NCBI GenBank assembly: GCA_964401335.1
Contig: CAYNYK010000001.1
Coordinates: forward strand, 172,407 to 236,406
DNA length: 64,000 bases
DNA from: JAAYCU01 sp964401335
GTDB lineage: Bacteria > Planctomycetota > Phycisphaerae > UBA1845 > PWPN01
Reading direction: 5' to 3'
Shown: one piece after another, positions 1 through 8,137 of the stretch
Layout: each line of letters begins with the position of its first letter
How positions within the stretch are numbered: position 1 is the stretch's first letter
Made by a program: the position numbers and the translations under genes
Notes under the pieces: generated by a model
Database searches by the model: none
What the model saw: only the letters and a program-made list of their open reading frames with translations
What the model was told of the DNA's origin: nothing

Positions 1-420
1 CTCGCCCTCGCCGAGTACCACATAATCCACGTGCGCATCGGCCAGTACGGTTTCCGGGGCGGCCGAAGGATGCGCGCCGCCCATGACGGTTACGAGACCG
101 GCATCCATTTGCTTGAGCAGGGCGCAGACCTGATGGGCGGCCGGCGCCTGGGAGGAGAAAAGACAACTGACTCCGGCGATCTGCGGCTGAAAATCGGCGA
201 TGGCCTTGATTAAATTTGCTCCGTCAAGTCCGTGCCGGCGGCGGCCGTCGGGCATCGGTGTGAGGCGGTCGAAATCCTCGGCCACGCAGTCGATGATTTT
301 GACTTCATGGCCCGCCCGCTCCAGGACGGCGGCGATGTAGGCCAACCCCAGCGGAGGCATGGCCTGGCGCGGGTCGTCCGCGAATAGATCGTAAGGCGGT
401 TGAATCAGCAGAACACGCAT
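1..420 (-). CDS. B12-binding domain radical SAM protein, C-terminus cut by window edge
   Basis: The first 140 residues of a minus-strand gene are visible, starting at an ATG read from 420 down to 418. The N-terminus MRVLLIQPPY followed by MPPLGLAYIAAVLE and later GGAHPSAAPE is the usual start of cobalamin-binding-domain radical SAM enzymes (BchE/hopanoid-methylase type). The radical SAM CxxxCxxC cluster would lie beyond the window, so the reaction cannot be assigned. The next gene on this strand is a sugar transferase, but about 670 bp of repeats separate them, so they are probably not one operon. Confidence 0.8.
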   Translation of the reverse strand, partial: MRVLLIQPPYDLFADDPRQAMPPLGLAYIAAVLERAGHEVKIIDCVAEDFDRLTPMPDGRRRHGLDGANLIKAIADFQPQIAGVSCLFSSQAPAAHQVCALLKQMDAGLVTVMGGAHPSAAPETVLADAHVDYVVLGEGE

Positions 421-737
421 AATTACATGGTCTTTCTTCGCTGTTGTTTTCTTTGCTCCGTTGAGCTCGCTCTGTCGAGTCCGCTCTGTCGAGATTCTTA
501 CCGCTCTGTCGAGATTCCTATCTCGACAGCCCTTGCTTGGGATCGCTCTGTCGAGATTCCCATCTCGACAGCCCTTAATCGGGATTCCCATCCCATGTTA
601 GCGGGGAAAGGATTCCCCAGCGGTTGGGTGCGAGAAAGGATTCTCGCACCAGCATAAGGATTCCCCGACAGTTGGGTGAATCCGCTCTGTCGAGATTCCC
701 ATCTCGACAGCCCTTAATCGGGATTCCCATCCCATGT

Positions 738-837
738 NNNNNNNNNNNNNNNNNNNNNNNNNNNNNNNNNNNNNNNNNNNNNNNNNNNNNNNNNNNNNNN
801 NNNNNNNNNNNNNNNNNNNNNNNNNNNNNNNNNNNNN
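738..837. other. Assembly gap (100 N)
   Basis: A run of exactly 100 N interrupts the second copy of the palindromic cassette. This length is a common scaffolding placeholder, so the real distance is unknown and repeats may have collapsed here. Confidence 0.95.
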
Positions 838-881
838 TAGCGGGGAAAGGATTCCCCAGCAGTTGGGTGCGAGAAAGGATT

Positions 882-1009
882 CTCGCACCAGCATGCACTC
901 GCACCAGCATGCACTCGCACCAGCATGCACTCGCACCAGCATACACTCGCACCAGCATACACTCGCACCAGCATGCACTCACACCAACATACACTTGCAC
1001 CAGTATGCT
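882..1009. repeat. 16-bp minisatellite, about 8 copies
   Basis: The unit CTCGCACCAGCATGCA is repeated head to tail from 882, perfectly at first, then with substitutions (catgca to cataca, ctcgca to cttgca). A degenerate ninth copy follows near 1010. The unit begins exactly with the 3' arm of palindrome C, so the array looks like a local expansion of that element. Confidence 0.9.
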
Positions 1010-1092
1010 TGCGCACAGCATGGTAAACCGAACGCTATATGGATTATCGGAATCCGCGGGTATCGACAAAACTTATCCGAGTAATTTTCCGG

Positions 1093-2601
1093 TCAGCGCG
1101 AGCCGAGGAACACGGTTCCCAGCGTTCGCAGGATGATGATAAAGTCCAATTCCAGCGACATGTGCTTGAGGTACCAAAGGTCGAGTTCGAGTTTGCGGCG
1201 GGAATCGTCGACGCTGGCCCCGTAGCGGTAATTGATCTGGGCCCAACCGGTGAGGCCCGGTTTAATCAGGTGCCGCTCGTTGTAGAAGGGGATAAGTTCG
1301 TTGAGTTTGCGGACAAACTCCGGGCGTTCAGGACGTGGGCCGACCACGGACATCTGCCCCAGCAGGATATTCCATAACTGAGGCAGCTCGTCGAGCCGGG
1401 TTTTGCGCAGAAACCGTCCCACGCGCGTGACGCGTGGATCATCCTCGGCCGCCCAGACGCAGCCGTGACGCTCGGCGCCGGCATACATGGTGCGAAATTT
1501 GTGCAGCCAGAAAGACCGGCCATTCAGCCCGATGCGACACTGGTGATAAAACACCGGCCCGGAACTGTCCAGCTTGATCAGCAGGGCGATCAGCGGCCAC
1601 AAGGGCAGACTCAGCATCAGGCCCATGACAGCCCCGACGATGTCGAAAGCCCGCTTCATCATCAATTGGGCCTCGCGGTAATGCTTCAGGTCGGCGAACA
1701 GGAACCAATGTGGTTCGAGATGATCGACGGGCACCTGACTCAAAACTTGTTCATAAAACGTGGACAGGTTGGTGACCCGGCAACCGAGACGCAAGCAGGC
1801 CAGGGCCTTGTCGAGCAGGCGGGGATTGCGGGCCAGTACCGGGCCGACAACCACCTCGTTAACGCCGTGTTCGAGGCAGATACGCTCGATGTCGTTGATA
1901 GTACCCAGCACGCGCCGGCCTTTGATTTCCCGGCCAATTTCTATGGGGTCGACGGCCACGTAGCCGACCAATTGATAACGCTTGGACAGGCCGTCACCCA
2001 TACCCGCCGGAATCAGTTGCGATTTTCGGTCCGTGCCCAGAATGACGAATTTCCGGTGATGATGATCGAGACACAGGCAGACCAGTAAACGTACCGGGAG
2101 GGTGATGAGCAAATACAGGAGGCCGGCCAGGAAAAACACGCGGCGGCTATGGACCTCGTACATGAGCAGAGAGATAACGATATAGGTTACGGCCACCGCC
2201 GTGCCGATCGTCAATAACGAGCGCGCCAGGATGCGCGAACGACGCAGCAGGGTCTGTTGCTCGTAAAGACCGAAAATCATGCCCATCACGACGAGTAGGC
2301 CGCATTGGATCAGGCAGGTCTCCCGCCAGCCGACATGTACCCATCTTCCTTCCGGCAACCAGACGAACTGGCCGTAACTGAGATAAATCCCAACGGCCAG
2401 GATGGTCATGTCGAAGAGACCCCATATCGGCCAAGGCAGGCCCAATAGGGTATTACCCATTCGGCCGACGAGGTTTTGACGCAGGACGGGGACCGCCGCG
2501 GATTCGACCAGACGAAGATGTGGGATACCGGCCTCGACCGTTCCCTGGGCGGGTTGATGGTGAGCAATCACCGTCGATCGAAAAGTCGATTGCGAATGCA
2601 C
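1093..2601 (-). CDS. Exopolysaccharide polyprenyl glycosylphosphotransferase
   Basis: A 502-residue membrane enzyme predicted to transfer a sugar-1-phosphate to undecaprenyl phosphate, the first step of exopolysaccharide repeat-unit assembly. The N-terminal half has several hydrophobic helices (for example around WGLFDMTILAVGIYLSYG) and a CoA-binding-like region with KFVILGTDRKSQ. The C-terminal bacterial sugar-transferase domain starts near residue 310 with KRAFDIVGAVMGLMLSL and carries GPVFYHQCRIG, KFRTM, DELPQLWNIL and GPRPE, the core motifs of the WcaJ/WbaP family. Length and architecture match the EPS transferases that often accompany PEP-CTERM/exosortase systems, which suits the PEP-CTERM genes a few kb downstream. 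It is transcribed alone here; the sugar specificity cannot be read. Confidence 0.9.
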   Translation of the reverse strand: MHSQSTFRSTVIAHHQPAQGTVEAGIPHLRLVESAAVPVLRQNLVGRMGNTLLGLPWPIWGLFDMTILAVGIYLSYGQFVWLPEGRWVHVGWRETCLIQCGLLVVMGMIFGLYEQQTLLRRSRILARSLLTIGTAVAVTYIVISLLMYEVHSRRVFFLAGLLYLLITLPVRLLVCLCLDHHHRKFVILGTDRKSQLIPAGMGDGLSKRYQLVGYVAVDPIEIGREIKGRRVLGTINDIERICLEHGVNEVVVGPVLARNPRLLDKALACLRLGCRVTNLSTFYEQVLSQVPVDHLEPHWFLFADLKHYREAQLMMKRAFDIVGAVMGLMLSLPLWPLIALLIKLDSSGPVFYHQCRIGLNGRSFWLHKFRTMYAGAERHGCVWAAEDDPRVTRVGRFLRKTRLDELPQLWNILLGQMSVVGPRPERPEFVRKLNELIPFYNERHLIKPGLTGWAQINYRYGASVDDSRRKLELDLWYLKHMSLELDFIIILRTLGTVFLGSR

Positions 2602-2980
2602 GGCACACTCCTATGGGTTTGCCTTGCTGTTATCGGCGCATGGAGGACGCCGAATAAGCTATCATGGACATTTCGTCACGGAGACATAAAGGAAAAAGAA
2701 CTTGGATGAGCAATGCCCCCAAGGGGGCTTCCAGGAGGTCAAGAAGCGTCGAGTCTCACCGTAAGCCCTCCATTCCCATAATATCAATGGGCCTGCCTTT
2801 CCACGCCGATGTTTATCGGGTCAGGTTACACCTTGGTGGAAGCAGGGATTACCGGAGGGTCCAGCGAGCAATATCGGACCTGTTTGAGCGGAGAATTAGC
2901 GAAAAGTCCAGATATAAATGGACCGACGGACGCGGTTGCCGATAATCCTGTAGAGGACTTTGCGGAATGGGAGTCGAATC
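2602..2980. other. Intergenic region without recognised gene
   Basis: This 379-bp stretch lies between the divergent sugar transferase and lipoprotein genes and should hold both promoters. A 93-codon plus-strand frame (2664-2945) has no recognisable family and no convincing ribosome site, so it is not called. No clear promoter hexamers were identified. Confidence 0.5.
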
Positions 2981-3793
2981 ATGCGCGATGGGCAGCATCG
3001 ACCGGTCATGAGAATACGAACAGGCCTTATTCCGGCGATCGTGTGGGCAGTGACGATCATGGGTGGCTGCGCGAAACCCGAGCCGCCTCCGTTGGCCTAC
3101 AGTGGTCCTACCTTGGCGAGCGATCAATTGGGAGTTAAGGAAGCGTCATGTCCATGTACGGGATACAGGTTCCTCGAAACCGAACCGACCGTAGGCCGTT
3201 TTCCGCTTGGCTTGGCGGTTGCCCGCCTGGATCAGCCGAGCTGGTGGGAACGGAGCAACGGTATCCCTGCCGATCAGTGGCGATTATCCACGATTCCGGA
3301 AGAGCAGGCCACGTATTGGAATGCTTTGTTCAATACCGTCACGCAGGTTCGGGAAGTCATCGTGCTGGATCAACAGTCAACGGAGGCGCCGACCTCCGAT
3401 GTTCGCCGAATCAGCCAATCCGCGGACCGGGCCCGGGCAGGCTTGTGTCTGATCTATGGACCCGCGACGGCGGATCCGGATCATTCCGCATTCATGGGGG
3501 TTATCGTGGATACCGTCGACACGCGACCGGTCGCCTATGTCCGGGCGGAAGCCGGTCCGATGGATAGCGAAATCCCGCGTCCTGACCGGCAAAAGGAAGA
3601 CCTCCGACATTTGGATGTCAACGACCTGGCCGCCCGCAAATTCGAGAAACAGGTCTGGAAATGCGTGGTCGAACTGATCGCCCGTGATCGACCGGCGGCC
3701 ACCACCCAACCCAGCCCATGGAGAGGCCGTACACCGCGCGGCGTAGAGGATCGCACGATCCTGATCCTTCCCAATCAACCCGTTGGCTGGTGA
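2981..3793 (+). CDS. Putative lipoprotein of unknown function
   Basis: About 270 residues. I prefer the ATG at 2981, which has GGGAG about 7 nt upstream, over the upstream TTG at 2960; an internal ATG at 3008 is also possible. The N-terminus has a hydrophobic stretch, IPAIVWAVTIMGGC, ending in a lipobox-like GGC, so the mature protein is probably lipid-anchored. The body has no family I recognise; it includes a WNALFNTVTQVREVIVLD segment and a stretch resembling a periplasmic alpha/beta domain. It is probably monocistronic. The stop is at 3791-3793, followed by a 700-bp AT-richer spacer. Composition and the signal support a real gene, but no role can be assigned. Confidence 0.65.
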   Translation: MRDGQHRPVMRIRTGLIPAIVWAVTIMGGCAKPEPPPLAYSGPTLASDQLGVKEASCPCTGYRFLETEPTVGRFPLGLAVARLDQPSWWERSNGIPADQWRLSTIPEEQATYWNALFNTVTQVREVIVLDQQSTEAPTSDVRRISQSADRARAGLCLIYGPATADPDHSAFMGVIVDTVDTRPVAYVRAEAGPMDSEIPRPDRQKEDLRHLDVNDLAARKFEKQVWKCVVELIARDRPAATTQPSPWRGRTPRGVEDRTILILPNQPVGW

Positions 3794-4522
3794 GTTTTAC
3801 ATCGACGGAATGTAAGATACCTTCGTTCACAGGTAAGGAACGCCGGTTGGTATCGGCCAGGTTGTGCAAGAGAATACCGTCGATTTGCCTCCGCGATAGG
3901 TGATGACCGCCATGGTTGGCAGTGATGCACGACAATACAGGCACCATTGGTCTCACGAATATTCTGTTCCAATGATCTCAAGAATTCTCCAATATATTAA
4001 AATCATGCCAACCACCGCACAAAATGGCGAAGCCCGGTCGCAAAATAATTATGCTCGTCATGAGTCGGCTTTACCATATTTGTCCCCCAGATGATAACCT
4101 TCTTTATTAAAAGCATTTGCGACAGATAGACGGCTTTTCCGCTTTCGATAGGTATACTATTTGATTCAAAATAATTGCACGTTTCAAGTTGTAAAATGGG
4201 TAAATTACTGTTCGATACCACATTCCTGCGACCGATAATATTTTTTATTTTTAGCTTGTTATTTCGTAGAAAGTCGGTTAAACTTCTAGGTAGATTGCTT
4301 ATGCAAAATCCTTTACAGGAGGCCGTAGGAGTGGAAGGATGATAAGGTATCACGGGGTGGAGGTGGATATCTATTCATACTATACATAAATCACTCCAGG
4401 TGAGTGTCGTGGCTGGTCTCTCTTTTTGAGGGATGCTGTGTGTCCATGCCACCGAAATGATCTCAACGATGTGTCCCTCTGGAACCGAGTGAGGGTTTTC
4501 GATTTTTCCTCGGAGGGTGACG
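3794..4522. other. AT-rich intergenic region, possible gene remnant
   Basis: The stretch is clearly more AT-rich than its neighbours, especially 4000-4400. A 116-codon minus-strand frame (4003-4353) contains leucine/asparagine-rich text (LPRSLTDFLRNNKLKIKNI) vaguely like a leucine-rich repeat, but it has no convincing ribosome site or family. It may be a decayed or transferred fragment. No RNA gene or terminator was recognised. Confidence 0.4.
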
Positions 4523-5581
4523 ATGGCCAGGAAGAATATGATAGCGTTCATAAGGATCATGCGGTTACCTCCCTGGAAACTGGGTCTGATTCTTTTTCTG
4601 TTGGTGACTGGGCCTCGTCTTCATGCGGATATCAATTTAACTTCGTATTATCCGATCATGATGGCCGGCTCCGCCCAGGTCAGCCCCGCGGACTCGCCGG
4701 CATTGCGTGTCGATCCGAATACAACCCATTCCCCCTTTGCCGGCGTAGGTAGTTTCAAATTGGTCAATAATACCGGTACTTATCTTTGCAGCGGCGTGGC
4801 CATCAGCCCTCGACATATTCTGACGGCGGCGCATGCCCTTGACGTGAACAACAACGGTAATATTGATTTCACTCCCAATCAAGCAACTTTCTATCTCAAT
4901 TACGGGAGTGGTTTGTCCCACAGCCTTGCGGTATCCGAGATGAGCATCTGTCCCGGCTTTACGGGTTTTTCCTTCACGTCGCTTACTCATGATGACATCG
5001 CCATTGTCACTCTGGCCAACGATCTCCCCGCCGGTGTACCGATTTACGATATATACAGCGGCCAATTACCTTACGGCTCCACTTTTACCATGGTCGGCTA
5101 TGGCCACAGCGGCTACGGCGATCTGGGCTGGGAGTACGCTTATCGGGCGAAATACGATGTCAAACGCACGGGACAGAACAGTTACGATGTTTCCATATTG
5201 GACGACGATGGGTATCCCATCCCTGAAGTATATTTATTTGATTTCGATGATCCTTCGGTTACCGATCCGAATGATCCGCGCAATCGCTGGGGTGGCGTAT
5301 CGTTGGGCAACCAGCTCGAGTCACAATTGGGTTTCGGCGATTCGGGCGGTCCAAGTTTCGTCTGGGTGGACGGGGAATGGAAGTTGTGGGGGATCAATAC
5401 TTTTTTGGCGCAGTTTCAGGGTGGCCCGGAACCGCCTCTGTTCGGCTCCGCCGGTGGGGGTATGATTGTTTCCGCGTACCTTCCGTGGCTCAGGGGTTAT
5501 CTTTCCCCCTCACCGAGCGCAGTGGGACTGGGATACCTGGGGTTGTACCTGATCTGTGGTCTTAAACGTCGCTGGAGATGA
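4523..5581 (+). CDS. Secreted trypsin-like serine protease with sorting-like C-terminal tail
   Basis: About 352 residues, starting at the ATG at 4523 five bases after GGAGGG (4512-4517); an in-frame GTG lies two codons upstream. A signal peptide (LGLILFLLVTGPRLHA) precedes an S1-fold protease. The catalytic triad is visible as His in LTAAH, Asp in HDDIAIVTL and Ser in GFGDSGGPS. The C-terminus ends in a proline/serine spacer, a short hydrophobic stretch (GLGYLGLYLICGL) and KRRWR. This resembles a PEP-CTERM tail lacking the PEP tripeptide, so surface anchoring is plausible but not certain. It lies directly upstream of three PEP-CTERM genes on the same strand, 285 bp before the first. Substrate unknown; a role in processing surface proteins is inference. 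Confidence 0.85.
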   Translation: MARKNMIAFIRIMRLPPWKLGLILFLLVTGPRLHADINLTSYYPIMMAGSAQVSPADSPALRVDPNTTHSPFAGVGSFKLVNNTGTYLCSGVAISPRHILTAAHALDVNNNGNIDFTPNQATFYLNYGSGLSHSLAVSEMSICPGFTGFSFTSLTHDDIAIVTLANDLPAGVPIYDIYSGQLPYGSTFTMVGYGHSGYGDLGWEYAYRAKYDVKRTGQNSYDVSILDDDGYPIPEVYLFDFDDPSVTDPNDPRNRWGGVSLGNQLESQLGFGDSGGPSFVWVDGEWKLWGINTFLAQFQGGPEPPLFGSAGGGMIVSAYLPWLRGYLSPSPSAVGLGYLGLYLICGLKRRWR

Positions 5582-5837
5582 TTATCGCTTAAAGCTTTAT
5601 TTATAAAGGCTTAAGGTCGTAGTTGTCTTATGCTCGGGGTCCGGTCCGCCGAAGGAAGTCTCTTGGGGAAGGAACAGCGTCCTGGTCCGCGCTCCTGCAA
5701 ATTCCTATTGCATTTTACGACGATGTCCAATAGCATGAATATGACATATTGAGAGGCATGGACGGATGAAAGAAGCTCACACCTCATTTCAAATAGTTCG
5801 TTTTGTTGGGAAAAGAAGGTCACTTTCTTCTATTTTT

Positions 5838-5850
5838 AGGGTTTAACCCT
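5838..5850. promoter_or_regulatory. AGGGTTTAACCCT palindrome just before ribosome site
   Basis: A perfect 13-bp palindrome abuts the AAGGAGGG ribosome-binding site (5851-5858) of the first PEP-CTERM gene. It could be an operator or a small hairpin acting on translation. It is not obviously present before the other two paralogues. Confidence 0.35.
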
Positions 5851-5865
5851 AAGGAGGGTACTGAA

Positions 5866-6651
5866 GTGTCAAATGGTCATGTACACTCACGGATGCGACG
5901 CGGACTGAGCGGTGTCCTCGTCGTGGGATTGTTGCTGCTGACGGGCGGCAACGCATGGGCGGAGGCCTTGCCGGCCACTGCGTTTCTGGTGCGGGTCGAT
6001 GCCGCGTATGGCACCGACACCGGCAGCGTGGAGTATTTTTTCCCGGTGAACACGGTTATCGAAGGTTCATATAACTGGAACCTTGAAGAGCCGGTGGTCA
6101 TCATGAATGCGACCAACACGCTGGAACTGACCACGGTGGAAACGCTGAACCTGGTGTTCAATGCGGATCCGGCGGTCACGCTGAATTTCAGCGTGGTGGC
6201 GGGCAATTACGGATCGAATATCACGGTGACGTCGGCGGTGATCACCTTTGATCCCATCGTCAAGCCGTATGCCTATGCCACCGCGGGCGTAACCGTTACG
6301 GACAACAACCTGAACGGCGCCACCCTGACCGGCTTGTTGACCAATGGGGCGGCCTATGAGGCCCGTTACAACAGTCCGGCGGTGACCTGGGCCAACTTAT
6401 TAACCAGCCCGGTGATCGCCCCCATGGCCGGTTCTACCTCAGTGAACGCTCGCCGACCGTTGTTGCCCGTGCAATGGGAAATAATCCCCGCGACGGTCGA
6501 TCGGATCTCATCGCAGTTCAAATTCCATCTGACTGCGTCCGATTCGGCCAGCGGAACCAGTCGGTTTGAGGTGATCGTGCCTGAACCGGTAAGCCTGAGC
6601 CTGCTGCTCATGGGAAGTTTGCTATTGCTGCGCAATCGTCGCGGCGGGTAA
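5866..6651 (+). CDS. PEP-CTERM sorting domain protein, paralogue 1
   Basis: About 261 residues. The GTG at 5866 is chosen as start because AAGGAGGG lies 7 nt upstream, and paralogue 2 has the same GTG with the same ribosome site. A signal peptide (GVLVVGLLLLTGGNAWA) leads into a beta-rich, cysteine-free domain, then a variable linker (about residues 185-210) and a PEP-CTERM tail: VPEPVSLSLLLMGSLLLLRNRRGG reads as motif, hydrophobic helix and arginine end. Such proteins are exported, cut by an exosortase and displayed with exopolysaccharide. A 121-bp block (6128-6248) is identical to 7422-7542 in paralogue 2, showing recent duplication or gene conversion. The function of the mature domain is unknown. 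Confidence 0.88.
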   Translation: MSNGHVHSRMRRGLSGVLVVGLLLLTGGNAWAEALPATAFLVRVDAAYGTDTGSVEYFFPVNTVIEGSYNWNLEEPVVIMNATNTLELTTVETLNLVFNADPAVTLNFSVVAGNYGSNITVTSAVITFDPIVKPYAYATAGVTVTDNNLNGATLTGLLTNGAAYEARYNSPAVTWANLLTSPVIAPMAGSTSVNARRPLLPVQWEIIPATVDRISSQFKFHLTASDSASGTSRFEVIVPEPVSLSLLLMGSLLLLRNRRGG

Positions 6652-7159
6652 TTACGCGCGATAGATAAAAGCAAGAAACAGAGCGCACAAACGTGTGTCC
6701 GCTCACGGAGGATGTACGTCTATTTCGCATGAGTCATGAAAGTTTGTTCACGTTATCCGCGTAAGTTGCTAGGGGAATATACGAAAAAAATCTGATATCA
6801 TTCCGCTTGCCGTTAAAACATAAACAACATTGTTAAATATATGGCTCAATATTGTTGATTTTATCATTCGGTTTCTTGAAGGTGTATATCGTTTATAACA
6901 CATTGGCATATCGTTGTTTATATAAAGTAATATCTTTACTCACTAACCCAAGTAAGAAAAATGTTAGGTTATTCCCCTTATCAAAAATAAAATCTTCCAA
7001 TTCCCCTATTTTTTTCTTGAGATTATCGGAAAGATGGATTAGAATGCCTGGCTGGTGGAGAAGGTGTGAGGAAAGAAGCTCCCGCCTAATCCAAAAAAAG
7101 TCAACAAAACGGACCAAACATATCGGTGTGAGCAAGGGTTTCCAAAGGAGGGCCTTGAG
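6652..7159. other. AT-rich intergenic region between PEP-CTERM paralogues
   Basis: This 508-bp spacer is much more AT-rich than the flanking genes. A 103-codon plus-strand frame at 6852-7163 has no family resemblance and overlaps the real start of the next gene, so it is not called. A motif GAAAGAAGCTC-CC-CCT-AT near 7071-7091 is shared with 5768-5788 upstream of paralogue 1, so part of the leader was duplicated along with the gene and may hold a common regulatory site. Confidence 0.45.
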
Positions 7160-7939
7160 GTGAAATCTTATCTTTACGCAAATTCAGGCTATCGGGGATG
7201 GGCAGTCATCACGACAGTATGTGTTCTGTTGCTGACGGGCAGTTACGCATGGGCGGAGGCCTTGCCGGCCACTGCAGTTCTGGTGCGGGTCGATGCCGCG
7301 TATGGCACCGATACCGGCAGCGTGGAGTATTATTTCCCGGTGGGCACCGTGATCGAGGGTTCGTATAGTTGGGACCTCGAGGAGCCGGTGACCATCTGGA
7401 ATGCGACGAACACGCTGGAATTGACCACGGTGGAAACGCTGAACCTGGTGTTCAATGCGGATCCGGCGGTCACGCTGAATTTCAGCGTGGTGGCGGGCAA
7501 TTACGGATCGAATATCACGGTGACGTCGGCGGTGATCACCTTCGATCCGATCGTCAAGCCTTACGCTTATGCTACCGCGGCGGTGACGGTCACGGACAAT
7601 AATTTTAACGGCGCCACCCTGACCGGCTTGCTGACCAATGGGGCGGCCTATGAGGCCCGTTACAACAATCCGGCGATAACCTGGGCCAGTCTGCTGACCA
7701 GTCCGGTCTCGGCGGCCGTCGGAAGCACCGGCAACGATGACGATCGTCGACCTGCTCTGCCGACTATCTGGGAAACTATTCCGGCGACGGTTGGTCGAAT
7801 TTCCTCTCAATTCAAGTTCCATCTAACCGCTGCTGATTCGGCCAGCGGTACCAGCCGATTTGAAGTAATCGTACCGGAGCCGACCAGTCTGGGGCTATTG
7901 CTTGTAGCCGGTTTGGCGGTCTTGCGCCGGTGGCGATAA
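7160..7939 (+). CDS. PEP-CTERM sorting domain protein, paralogue 2
   Basis: 259 residues from a GTG at 7160 preceded by AAGGAGGG, the same arrangement as paralogue 1. It has a signal peptide (ITTVCVLLLTGSYAWA), the same cysteine-free beta-rich domain, a divergent linker (SAAVGSTGNDDDRRPALP) and the tail VPEPTSLGLLLVAGLAVLRRWR. The core is almost identical in protein to paralogue 1, while the signal peptide, linker and tail have diverged. This suggests that the core is under purifying selection or conversion. It is probably exported and processed by an exosortase encoded outside the window. Confidence 0.88.
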   Translation: MKSYLYANSGYRGWAVITTVCVLLLTGSYAWAEALPATAVLVRVDAAYGTDTGSVEYYFPVGTVIEGSYSWDLEEPVTIWNATNTLELTTVETLNLVFNADPAVTLNFSVVAGNYGSNITVTSAVITFDPIVKPYAYATAAVTVTDNNFNGATLTGLLTNGAAYEARYNNPAITWASLLTSPVSAAVGSTGNDDDRRPALPTIWETIPATVGRISSQFKFHLTAADSASGTSRFEVIVPEPTSLGLLLVAGLAVLRRWR

Positions 7940-8137
7940 TCTTGGGCGGGATGTCGGATTGATAATTTCGTTAGGTTGTTTTGTTTGTGGAGAGGTGGAA
8001 AACCTCCGATATAGAATAATGAGTCGCGGTTGAAAAAACCCTCGCGTTAGTAGATGTATCAGGTTTTCACGGCGGATTAAGCAATTTCGAGGAGGGGGGG
8101 AGAAAACCGGCCGGGTCCAGAAAAGGAGGGTAGGTTA

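Larger units (their letters stand above)
421..1092. repeat. Intergenic palindromic-repeat region with assembly gap
   Basis: No gene is supported here. Three kinds of short palindrome recur: A, TGTCGAGA-6 nt-TCTCGACA, at 507-528, 549-570 and 688-709 plus a half copy at 487; B, GGGGAAAGGATTCCCC, at 603-618 and 842-857; C, GTGCGAGAA-AGGA-TTCTCGCAC, at 628-649 and 867-888. Together A-B-C make a direct repeat of about 110 bp whose second copy is interrupted by 100 N (738-837). The apparent open frames here are repeat translations running through the gap. Confidence 0.85.

Noticed and set aside
882..1009. Possible CRISPR array
   Set aside because: The 16-bp units are directly adjacent without spacers, so it is a minisatellite; no cas genes are in the window.
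575..1136. Several long open frames on both strands around the N gap, some rich in Cys/Trp/Val or His/Thr
   Set aside because: They are translations of the minisatellite and palindromes and run through 100 N of unknown length; no ribosome site or family.
1465..2088. 207-codon plus-strand frame opposite the sugar transferase
   Set aside because: Shadow of a gene with clear family motifs on the other strand.
2664..2945. 93-codon frame between the sugar transferase and the lipoprotein
   Set aside because: No ribosome site or similarity; composition like non-coding DNA.
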